A DNA stretch of 6,550 nucleotides from Actinomycetota bacterium (GCA_030838265.1 JAUTXA010000220.1:1-6550); one strand, 5' to 3'. Shown: positions 1 to 5,402, counted from the stretch's first letter. The notes: generated by a model from the letters alone, not told the origin. Made by a program: numbers and translations.

Positions 1-168
1 TACCTCGGGGGCGTGCTCAACTGCCGCGAAGCCGGCGATTTCGTCGTCGACGCGCAGAGCCGGACCCTGGTGGCCCGAGGTCACGGCGACCGCCGCACGC
101 CGGTGGCCGCCGCCACTCCGGAGCTCCTCGAGCAGCTCCTCCGAGCCCGTCAGCAATTAAAGAGTTGA
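1..168 (+). CDS. Inositol monophosphatase family protein, C-terminal fragment
   Basis: The 3' end of a gene that begins before the window; 55 residues are visible before the TGA at 166-168. The fragment opens with YLGGVLNCREAGDFVVD and continues through TPVAAATPELLEQLL. This resembles the end of inositol monophosphatase/FIG-superfamily phosphatases, where a (W)DYLAG-type segment is followed by a REAGG..xD strand and a final 'aaGTPELL..LL' helix. These are Mg-dependent cytosolic phosphatases acting on inositol phosphates, histidinol phosphate or related sugar phosphates. The metal-binding motifs lie outside the window, so the substrate cannot be named. The last codons (155-168) overlap the putative whiB7 promoter. 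The family call is by motif resemblance only. Confidence 0.7.
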   Translation, partial: YLGGVLNCREAGDFVVDAQSRTLVARGHGDRRTPVAAATPELLEQLLRARQQLKS

Positions 169-198
169 CGACGCAAACCGGACGTGATCCGATAGCAC
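155..198 (+). promoter_or_regulatory. Putative whiB7 promoter with AT-rich WhiB7-type element
   Basis: An AT-only block AATTAAA (155-161) stands out in very GC-rich DNA. It sits exactly three bases upstream of TTGACG (165-170), a near-consensus -35 hexamer. In mycobacteria, WhiB7 bound to the primary sigma factor recognises through its AT-hook an AT-rich stretch about 3 bp upstream of the -35 box, including at its own promoter. The -10 box is not clear: TCCGAT (188-193, 17-bp spacer) and TAGCAC (193-198, 22-bp spacer) are both weak. A start near 200 would give a leader of about 350 nt. The element overlaps the end of the upstream gene. Autoregulation is inferred. Confidence 0.5.
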
Positions 199-287
199 GG
201 TCCGGGGAGATCCCTCGGTTCGCGAGCGGCAGGGAGCCGACAACGGTGCTGAGCATGTGGACCACGACTGAACTCGGGAGTGACGCC

Positions 288-425
288 ATGTACGGCGCGT
301 CGCGCCCGCGGTTTGGTGCCGGTGCACCCATGGCTCCGTCCGCCGTTGGATCCCGTGTGCAGTGCCCCACCACCAAGACCAATGGCATCAACCGGCCGAT
401 GGGCTCCGAAGGACGTTCTGGCTAG
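288..425 (+). CDS. Upstream ORF (leader peptide) in the whiB7 5' leader, 45 aa
   Basis: ATG at 288 is preceded by GGGAG (276-280) with a 7-nt spacer, one of the better Shine-Dalgarno sites in the window. The frame ends at TAG 423-425 and encodes a basic, low-complexity 45-residue peptide that begins MYGASRPRFG and matches no family I recognise. Its last ten codons (393-422) form the 5' arm of the predicted antiterminator, and its stop codon begins in the apical stem-loop. It lies between the promoter and the terminator upstream of whiB7, where mycobacterial whiB7 leaders also carry a uORF. The likely role is as a translation sensor in cis rather than a functional protein. An in-frame ATG at 255 lacks a close SD. 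RPR at codons 6-8 fits the R/K-x-R/K pattern linked to macrolide-dependent stalling. Confidence 0.55.
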   Translation: MYGASRPRFGAGAPMAPSAVGSRVQCPTTKTNGINRPMGSEGRSG

Positions 426-460
426 AACCAGCCAAGAACCTTCGCAGGGCCCAAAGGCCG
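393..460 (+). promoter_or_regulatory. Predicted antiterminator hairpin of the whiB7 leader
   Basis: Hand folding gives one long interrupted hairpin. 393-397 (CGGCC) pairs with 456-460 (GGCCG). 400-406 (TGGGCTC) pairs with 447-453 (GGGCCCA), with one G-U pair. 407-412 (CGAAGG) pairs with 439-444 (CCTTCG). 416-419 (TTCT) pairs with 435-438 (AGAA). 420-423 (GGCT) pairs with 430-433 (AGCC). Only short bulges or mismatches interrupt it: 398-399 opposite 454-455, 413-415, 434 and 445-446. The 3' arm consumes 453-460, which is the whole outer 5' arm of the terminator at 453-482, so the two structures cannot coexist. The 5' arm is the end of the uORF, so translating ribosomes should open it. No energy was calculated. 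Confidence 0.55.
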
Positions 461-488
461 TCGGGAAATCCCGGCGGCCTTTCTGTTT
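453..488 (+). terminator. Intrinsic terminator/attenuator upstream of whiB7
   Basis: AAAGGCCG (453-460) pairs perfectly with CGGCCTTT (475-482). It extends inward through T461-G474 (G-U) and CGGG(A) 462-466 with (T)CCCG 469-473, giving a 13-14 bp GC-rich stem with a tiny A-rich loop. A moderately T-rich tail follows (CTGTTT, 483-488). It lies 72 nt before the whiB7 start and 28 nt after the uORF stop, downstream of a promoter that appears to serve whiB7. An attenuator is therefore more plausible than a terminator for the upstream gene, although it would also stop read-through from there. Confidence 0.75.
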
Positions 489-554
489 GCCCGAAACACC
501 GACTCGCGACACCGAAGGACATCACCCGGCTTACGAGACAAGGGGGAAGGCGAG

Positions 555-863
555 ATGCTCGCCCAGTGGTTGGAGATTCCAGCTGAAGACAAGGAGCAGT
601 TCCGATGGTCAGACGCCCGTTGCCGTGACGGCGAGGGGTCACTCACTGACCTGTTCTTCTCGGAGCAGCTCGACGACATCGCACACGCCAAGGCCATCTG
701 CGGCGAGTGCGCACTCATCGAGCCCTGCCTCGATGGCGCCCAGGCCCGGCGTGAGCCCTGGGGCGTGTGGGGTGGCCAGCTCTTCGCCAACGGCAAGATC
801 CTGGCCTTCAAGCGCAAGCGGGGACGCCCGCCCAAGAACGCTCAGGCTCAGTTGACCGCTTGA
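555..863 (+). CDS. whiB7: WhiB7-type transcriptional regulator (Wbl family, Fe-S)
   Basis: A 102-residue Wbl protein, the usual size for the family. Four cysteines at 23, 49, 52 and 58 (C-x25-C-x2-C-x5-C) should hold a [4Fe-4S] cluster. EPWGVWGG (67-74) is the family turn, with the EPW spelling seen in WhiB7. A basic tail with K88-RGRP-P93 is an AT-hook; an RGRP hook in this position distinguishes WhiB7 from other Wbl paralogues. WhiB7 binds region 4 of the primary sigma factor and activates intrinsic antibiotic-resistance genes and its own promoter. ATG 555 has a purine-rich GGGGGAAGG (542-550) just upstream. The 5' leader carries a uORF, antiterminator and terminator. The last 16 nt overlap the convergent sigma gene. 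The Wbl call is near certain; WhiB7 orthology rests on the hook, the EPW motif and the leader. Confidence 0.88.
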   Translation: MLAQWLEIPAEDKEQFRWSDARCRDGEGSLTDLFFSEQLDDIAHAKAICGECALIEPCLDGAQARREPWGVWGGQLFANGKILAFKRKRGRPPKNAQAQLTA

Positions 864-1864
864 GCAACGACCGGGCGAACGCCCCCACCGACCGCTGCCC
901 GCCGCGACCGTCGGACCAGCTCGAGCTGACGTAGCTCCCGCTGGTTCGACGGCGTGGCCGGGTGGCGAAGCTTGGCGATGGCCTTGGCCTCGATCTGGCG
1001 GACCCGCTCGCGGGTGACCCGGAACTCGGTTCCGACCTGCTCGAGCGTGTGGGGCTGATCGCCGGCCAGGCCGAAGCGCAGGCGCAGCACCTGTTGCTCA
1101 CGCTCGGACAGCGTCGACATCGCTGTGGCCAGGTCGTCCCGCTCGGACGCGGCGACGGCGGCGTCGGCCGGGACCTCGGCGCTCACGTCTTCGACCACGT
1201 CGGCCAGCGTCCCCGACGAGTCCTCGCCGCCCAGTGCGGTCTGCAGCGAGACGGGTTCGGGGATGAGGCGCTCGAGGTCGATGACCGTCTGCAGCGGTAG
1301 GCCGCAGTCGGCGGCCACCTCGTCCGAGGACGGCTCGACGAGGTTGGCCTCGGCCAGCCGCGAGCGCGAGCGGCGGATCTGGGCCAGCTGGTCGACGACG
1401 TGCACCGGGAGGCGGATGGTGCGGCCCTTGTCGGCGATGGCCCGTCCGATGGACTGGCGGATCCACCAGGTGGCGTAGGTCGAGAACTTGCACCCTCGTC
1501 CGTGGTCGAACTTCTCGACCGCCCGCATGAGGCCGAGGTTGCCCTCCTGGACCAGATCGAGCAGGGGCAGGCCGCTCGACCGGTAGCGCTTGGCGATCGA
1601 CACGACCAGGCGGAGGTTGGCCACGATGAACTGGCGTCGGGCCTCGTCGCCCGCGGCCACCGACTTGCGAAGCTGGGCCCGCCGGGCCGAGGTGAGGTCG
1701 GCCGCCGCGCTGCTGGCCAGCACCGTCCGGGCCTCGCGCCCCGCCTCCATGGCCATGGCCAGGGTCACTTCGTCGCCGGCCGTCAGGAGGGGGTGCGACC
1801 CGATCTCCCGCAGGTACTGGCGGACGAGATCCTGGACAACGTCCGCCTCGCTCTCCGGTGCCAT
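848..1864 (-). CDS. RNA polymerase sigma factor, sigma-70 group 2 (SigA/SigB-like)
   Basis: A 338-residue primary-type sigma factor. Region 1.2 lies around 8-41 (DLVRQYLREIG). Region 2 spans about 76-155, with NLRLVVSIAKRY, DLVQEGNLGLMRAVEKFD and the -10-reading FSTYATWWIRQSIGRAI and RTIRLPVH. Region 3 is about 156-225, and region 4 about 242-302 with the 4.2 helix-turn-helix TLEQVGTEFRVTRERVRQIE. Region 1.1 is absent and the protein is short, so it is group 2 (SigB/HrdA/MysB-like), not the housekeeping factor. ATG 1864 is chosen because AGGAG sits 7 nt upstream; the frame stays open further 5' but overlaps the divergent DUF523 gene. Region 4 ends in LRHP, a segment near the Wbl-binding face of mycobacterial SigA. 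An unusual basic tail of about 36 residues follows, and its end overlaps whiB7. Confidence 0.95.
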   Translation of the reverse strand: MAPESEADVVQDLVRQYLREIGSHPLLTAGDEVTLAMAMEAGREARTVLASSAAADLTSARRAQLRKSVAAGDEARRQFIVANLRLVVSIAKRYRSSGLPLLDLVQEGNLGLMRAVEKFDHGRGCKFSTYATWWIRQSIGRAIADKGRTIRLPVHVVDQLAQIRRSRSRLAEANLVEPSSDEVAADCGLPLQTVIDLERLIPEPVSLQTALGGEDSSGTLADVVEDVSAEVPADAAVAASERDDLATAMSTLSEREQQVLRLRFGLAGDQPHTLEQVGTEFRVTRERVRQIEAKAIAKLRHPATPSNQRELRQLELVRRSRRAAVGGGVRPVVAQAVN

Positions 1865-1897
1865 GACCACACTCCTGCTCGGGCATGCGGGGACCAC

Positions 1898-1903
1898 TAC
1901 CGT
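1898..1903 (+). promoter_or_regulatory. Putative -10 box for a leaderless DUF523 transcript
   Basis: TACCGT matches the actinobacterial TANNNT -10 pattern and ends 6 nt before the GTG at 1910. That places the predicted transcription start on or next to the start codon. No Shine-Dalgarno sequence precedes that GTG at normal spacing, which fits a leaderless mRNA. No convincing -35 box is seen. The divergent gap to the sigma gene is only 45 bp, so the two promoters would be packed back to back. Confidence 0.35.
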
Positions 1904-1909
1904 GACCTC

Positions 1910-2365
1910 GTGACCGAGGGTACTGCGCCGGAACCTCCGCTCCTGGTATCCGCCTGTCTCCTCGGGGTGGCGTGCAACCACCAGGGCAACGCCAGTCCGT
2001 CGGCCGCGGTCATGGCGCTGGGCGATGGCACCCGGCTCATCGCCATCTGCCCCGAGACGATGGGGGGCCTGCCCACCCCGCGGCCGGCGGCCGAGGTGCA
2101 GAGCGATGGACGGGTGGTGACGGCCGAGGGCGCCGATGTGAGCGACGCCTATCGGCGCGGGGCAGTCGCCGCCGTGGCGTTGGCCCGATCGACCGGCGCC
2201 CGGCGCGCCGTCCTCAAGTCCCGCTCGCCGTCCTGCGGATGTCACGAGATCTATGACGGCTCCTTCACCCGCACTCGGGTGGCGGGCGAAGGCGTGACGG
2301 CCGCGGCCCTGCGGGCCGCCGGGCTCGAGGTGGTGTCGGAGGAGGACGTCGCGAAACGTGGCTAG
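1910..2365 (+). CDS. DUF523 family protein (TudS-like thiouracil desulfidase family)
   Basis: A 151-residue protein covering the whole DUF523 domain. It has VSACLLGVACNHQG near the N-terminus (Cys16, Cys22), ICPETMGGLPTPRPAAE (Cys47, 46-62), KSRSPSCGCHEIYDGSF (Cys109, 103-119) and a C-terminal GEGVTAAALRAAGLEV. Members of this family include TudS, a small Fe-S enzyme that removes sulfur from 2-thiouracil; the conserved cysteines 16, 47 and 109 are the likely cluster ligands. Cellular substrates of most members are not established. The GTG at 1910 is chosen because the homology begins shortly after it and upstream sequence in frame is antisense to the sigma gene. The gene overlaps the next one by 8 nt, suggesting co-transcription. 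Confidence 0.88.
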   Translation: MTEGTAPEPPLLVSACLLGVACNHQGNASPSAAVMALGDGTRLIAICPETMGGLPTPRPAAEVQSDGRVVTAEGADVSDAYRRGAVAAVALARSTGARRAVLKSRSPSCGCHEIYDGSFTRTRVAGEGVTAAALRAAGLEVVSEEDVAKRG

Positions 2366-2747
2366 GCCGCGGCCCGGGCGGGTGCTGCTCCGAGGGCTGA
2401 CCAAGCGGTGTGGCCGATGCGGCTCCGGCCACCTGTTTCGCCGGTGGTTCTCGATGCAGGAGCGCTGCCCGCGCTGCCACTACAAGTTCGAGCGGGAGGA
2501 GGGCTTCTTCCTGGGCGCCTTCGTCATCAACTTCGCCGTCACCGAGGGCCTCATCGGCCTGGTGCTCGGCGCCTTCATCCTGACCGAGAACGCCAACCCG
2601 AACCCGCCTATCGGGCCAGTGATCTCCTTCGGCCTCATCGCCGCGGTTATCGCGCCCATTCTCTTCTACCCGTTCTCGAAGACCATCTGGCTGGCCATCG
2701 ACCTCATCGCCCACCCCACCGAGCTCGACACCGAGCCGGAGACCTAG
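2358..2747 (+). CDS. DUF983 family zinc-ribbon membrane protein
   Basis: 129 residues, typical DUF983 architecture. A cytosolic zinc-ribbon comes first, with CGRC (18-21) and CPRC (37-40), then EEGFFLGAFVINF at the start of the first hydrophobic segment (about 50-75). A second long hydrophobic stretch follows (about 85-118, one or two passes), then a short acidic tail. The molecular function of DUF983 is unknown. The GTG start at 2358 lies inside the end of the DUF523 gene (8-nt overlap), with GGAGGAGG at 2338-2345, about 12 nt upstream, as a rather distant ribosome site. Its TAG stop shares the CTAG palindrome (2744-2747) with the stop of the convergent ABC ATPase gene. No terminator hairpin is visible between them. 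Confidence 0.85.
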   Translation: MARPRPGRVLLRGLTKRCGRCGSGHLFRRWFSMQERCPRCHYKFEREEGFFLGAFVINFAVTEGLIGLVLGAFILTENANPNPPIGPVISFGLIAAVIAPILFYPFSKTIWLAIDLIAHPTELDTEPET

Positions 2748-3508
2748 AGGACCTTCGAGAGGAACGCCTGGGTGCGGGCGTGCTGGGGCGAGGCGATCAC
2801 GTCTCGAGGGGTGCCTCGCTCGACCACGACGCCTTCGTCGATGAAGACGAGCTGATCGCCGACCTCTCGAGCGAAGCCCATCTCGTGGGTGACGACGACC
2901 ATCGTCATGCCGTCGCCGGCGAGGGTTTTCATGACCTCGAGGACGTCGCCCACCAGCTCGGGGTCGAGGGCGCTGGTCGGCTCGTCGAAGAGCATGAGCT
3001 TCGGGTCCATGGCCAAGGCCCGGGCGATGGCCACCCGCTGCTGCTGGCCGCCGGAGAGGTGGGCCGGGTAGGCATCGGCCCGGTCACCCAGGCCCACCCG
3101 CTCGAGCAAGGCCCGTCCTCGTTCGATGGCCGTCGCCCGATCGCGGCCGAGGACGTGGCGGGGCGCCTCGATGATGTTCTCGAGGGCCGTCATGTGGCCG
3201 AAGAGGTTGAAGCGCTGGAAGACCATGCCGATCTCCGACCGCTTCCTCGCCACCTCCTTGTCCTTGAGCTCGTAGATGCGGTCGCCCTGCTGGCGGTAGC
3301 CGACGAGCTCGCCGTCGACCGAGAGCCGTCCGCCACTGATCTTCTCGAGGTGGTTGATGCAGCGCAGGAACGTCGACTTCCCAGAGCCCGACGGGCCGAT
3401 GATGACGGAGACCTCGCCGGGCTCGACCCGCAGGTCGATGCCGCGGAGGACCTCGTTGCGTCCGAACCACTTCTGCACGCTCTCGGCCAGGACCATGGGA
3501 ACCGTCAC
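2744..3508 (-). CDS. Polar amino acid ABC transporter ATP-binding protein (GlnQ/HisP-like)
   Basis: 254 residues, normal for the polar amino acid uptake ATPase family, with every catalytic motif intact. Walker A GPSGSGKST is at 38-46, Q-loop Q98 in VFQRFNLF, signature LSGGQQQR at 151-158, Walker B LMLFDE at 171-176, D-loop SALD at 179-182 and the switch His208 in VVVTHEMGFA. It should power import by the adjacent permease and lipoprotein on the cytosolic face of the membrane. The GTG start at 3508 overlaps the permease stop as GTGA (3505-3508), a usual sign of translational coupling; ATG at 3496 is an alternative start four codons in. It is the last gene of the minus-strand operon. Its stop codon overlaps that of the convergent DUF983 gene. 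Confidence 0.95.
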   Translation of the reverse strand: MTVPMVLAESVQKWFGRNEVLRGIDLRVEPGEVSVIIGPSGSGKSTFLRCINHLEKISGGRLSVDGELVGYRQQGDRIYELKDKEVARKRSEIGMVFQRFNLFGHMTALENIIEAPRHVLGRDRATAIERGRALLERVGLGDRADAYPAHLSGGQQQRVAIARALAMDPKLMLFDEPTSALDPELVGDVLEVMKTLAGDGMTMVVVTHEMGFAREVGDQLVFIDEGVVVERGTPRDVIASPQHARTQAFLSKVL

Positions 3509-4479
3509 CGTTTGCCCCGCAGGGCCAGATTGCCTGTGAGCCGCCGGAGGAAGCCGGGCGTCATCTCGCGCGCCTGTCCTCGGGCGTAGTGCCGCTCGAG
3601 GTAGTGCTGCCCGATGCTGGCCACCGTGGTCATGGCCAGGTACCAGATGGCGGCGTCGACGAGGAGGGGCACGGGCTGGAGGTTGGTGGAGTAGATGTCG
3701 CCCGCGGCCCGCAGCAGCTCGACGTAGGTGATGGTCGAGGCCAGCGACGACGTCTTCAACATCGAGATGAACTCGTTGCCGGTCGGGGGGATGATCACCC
3801 GCATGGCCTGGGGCAGGACGATCCGGCGGGTCGTGGCGCCTGAGGTCATCCCGAGGGCGGATGCGGCCTCGACCTGCCCTTCGTCGACCGACATGATGCC
3901 GGCCCTGACGATCTCGGCCATGTAGGCACCCTCGTTCAGGGCCAAGCCGAGGAAGGCAGCCATGAAGGGCGTCATGAACGTCGTCATCGGCGTCGAGTAG
4001 AGGACGACGTGGGTGAACGGCAGCGCGATCGTCAGGTGCTTGAACACCGAGGGGACGCCGTTGAACCAGAAGAAGAGCTGGAGGAGCACGGGCGTGCCCC
4101 GGAAGAACCAGATGTAGAAGCCGCTGACGGCCTTGAGGACCGGGTTCTTGGTGAGCCGCATCACGGCGAAGATCACGCCGAGGATGACGCCCACCACCTG
4201 GGACAGGATGGCGACGAGCACCGTGTTGCGTGCCCCCTTGAGGATCAACGGACTGAAGAGGTACTGGCGGACGACCCGGCCGTCGACGAAGTGGCTGGCC
4301 AGGGCGGCGCGGACGAACCAGGCGACGATCGCCAGGACGACGACGGCGCTCACCCAGCGGCCCCAGTGGCGGATGGGTACGGCGCGGATGGCCTCGGCCG
4401 GGACCGAAGCCGGTGCGGTCTCTATCAGCCGCCGCCGTTGAGCAGAGCGGTCTTCAACGCGCCGGCCGTGACGCTCCAC
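3505..4479 (-). CDS. Polar amino acid ABC transporter permease (HisM/GlnP-like)
   Basis: Up to 324 residues. A first membrane segment lies at about 43-62, then the His/Glu/Gln permease core from about 80: TM near 84-107, the family motif FRGTPVLLQL at 126-135, TM near 165-183 with ALNEGAYMAEIVRAGI, and the EAA loop (EAASALG...LPQA, 204-225) that docks on the ATPase. It probably forms a homodimeric channel, because only one permease gene is present. The start is uncertain. GTG at 4479 overlaps the lipoprotein gene by 55 nt and lacks an SD; a later GTG at 4353 would cut into the first TM; the only other nearby option is a CTG at 4428 just at the upstream stop. The first 17-20 residues may not be real. 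Confidence 0.93.
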   Translation of the reverse strand: MERHGRRVEDRSAQRRRLIETAPASVPAEAIRAVPIRHWGRWVSAVVVLAIVAWFVRAALASHFVDGRVVRQYLFSPLILKGARNTVLVAILSQVVGVILGVIFAVMRLTKNPVLKAVSGFYIWFFRGTPVLLQLFFWFNGVPSVFKHLTIALPFTHVVLYSTPMTTFMTPFMAAFLGLALNEGAYMAEIVRAGIMSVDEGQVEAASALGMTSGATTRRIVLPQAMRVIIPPTGNEFISMLKTSSLASTITYVELLRAAGDIYSTNLQPVPLLVDAAIWYLAMTTVASIGQHYLERHYARGQAREMTPGFLRRLTGNLALRGKR

Positions 4480-5324
4480 TTCGTCAGCACGCGGTCATAC
4501 GTCCCATCGGCGATGATCGCCCTCAGGGCGGACTGCAAGGCGTCCCGCAGCTGTGTCTGGGCGGTGGGCACGGCGATGCCGTATGAGCCCTGGTCGCCGA
4601 CCTGGCCGGCGACGACGTCGAAATCGGCACCGCCGCCCGAGGTCTGGGCGTTGTAGGCGGCCACCGGGAAGTCCTCGAGGTTGGCGACGGCACGATCGTT
4701 CTTGACCTGCTGCAGGGCGTCAGTGTCCTTCTCGAAGCCCAAGATGTTGATGGGCTTGTTGCGCCCGGAACAGACCGTCTGCTGTGGCTTGAGGATGTCG
4801 TTCTCCTGGGTGGTCCCCTTCTGCACGGCCACCGTCATACCGCACAGGTCGTCGAGGTTCCGGATCTGCTTCGGGTTGCCCTTCTTGACCAGGATCGAGC
4901 TGCCGGCCTTGAAGTAGTCGATGAAGTCGACGCCCTTGCCTCGGCGCTCGGCCGTGTCGTTCATGGCCGACATGATGATGTTGAACCGGTTCGACGTCAT
5001 GGCCCCGATGATCCCGGCGAAGTCGGTGTCGTTGATGAAGGTCATCTTCACACCGAGCTTCTTGCCCATGGCCTGGGCCAGGTCGTAGTCAAGCCCCTGG
5101 ACCTGCTGGGTGCCGGTCTTGAAGAACTCGATGGGCGCGTACTCGATGTCGCTGCCGATCTTGATCTCGCCTGCGGTGCGGATGGCGGCGGGCAGTAGGG
5201 CCCTCACTGCGGAGTCGGAGCCCGTCGCCGCCGTGACGGTCGAGCTCTTCTTGCTACACCCGGCGAGGAGCACGCTCACCAGGGCGATGGATACGACCGA
5301 GAGCTGGACGGAACGGCGATTCAC
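4425..5324 (-). CDS. Polar amino acid ABC transporter substrate-binding lipoprotein (SBP family 3)
   Basis: 299 residues from GTG 5324, chosen because GAGGAGG lies a few bases upstream and the signal peptide begins right there (NRRSVQLSVVSIALVSVLLAGC); an in-frame start at 5381 would add an implausible tail. The lipobox LLAGC places the lipidated cysteine at residue 23, so the protein is anchored on the outer face of the membrane. The mature part is a bilobed SBP_bac_3 domain: EIKIGSDIEYAPIEF, GLDYDLAQAMGKKLGVKMTF, DFAGIIGAM and the ERR..VDFIDYF segment. Two more cysteines (LCGMTVAVQKGTTQ and TVCSG) probably form a disulfide, as in related actinobacterial proteins. The amino acid bound cannot be read from sequence. 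It is the first gene of the three-gene importer operon. Confidence 0.94.
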   Translation of the reverse strand: MNRRSVQLSVVSIALVSVLLAGCSKKSSTVTAATGSDSAVRALLPAAIRTAGEIKIGSDIEYAPIEFFKTGTQQVQGLDYDLAQAMGKKLGVKMTFINDTDFAGIIGAMTSNRFNIIMSAMNDTAERRGKGVDFIDYFKAGSSILVKKGNPKQIRNLDDLCGMTVAVQKGTTQENDILKPQQTVCSGRNKPINILGFEKDTDALQQVKNDRAVANLEDFPVAAYNAQTSGGGADFDVVAGQVGDQGSYGIAVPTAQTQLRDALQSALRAIIADGTYDRVLTKWSVTAGALKTALLNGGG

Positions 5325-5356
5325 CGGTTCCTCCTCGTTTGGGGGATGTTGGCGAC

Positions 5357-5391
5357 ATCGTACGCAGGGGACGGCCGTCAACGTCGGTCAA
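5357..5391 (-). promoter_or_regulatory. Possible promoter region of the amino acid importer operon
   Basis: On the minus strand TACGAT (5357-5362) matches the TANNNT -10 pattern and would give a leader of about 25 nt before the lipoprotein start. Upstream are two TTGAC units, TTGACG (5376-5381) and TTGACC (5386-5391), exactly 10 bp apart. Their spacings to the -10 (13 and 23 bp) are both wrong for a standard -35. They may be a regulator's direct repeat rather than -35 boxes. Weak call. Confidence 0.3.
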
Positions 5392-5402
5392 ACCGCGCCA
5401 TC

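Noticed and set aside
165..287. N-terminal extension of the uORF (starts at TTG 165 or ATG 255)
   Set aside because: 165 lies within the putative -35 box and 255 has no close SD; ATG 288 has GGGAG at ideal spacing.
280..855. Long plus-strand frames across the leader and whiB7 (from 280 and 362)
   Set aside because: They run through the terminator and across whiB7 in another frame, have low-complexity composition and no SD; these are GC-rich shadows.
1400..1909. N-terminal extension of the DUF523 protein
   Set aside because: It is antisense to the conserved sigma factor, and DUF523 homology begins only after 1910.
1865..2404. Upstream extension of the sigma factor to a 518-residue protein
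   Set aside because: The extra part is antisense to DUF523, has no sigma homology, and the ATG at 1864 has AGGAG at good spacing.
2408..3589. 393-codon plus-strand ORF opposite the ABC ATPase
   Set aside because: It overlaps a gene with all ATPase motifs intact; the translation is Asp/His/Arg-rich low complexity typical of an antisense shadow.
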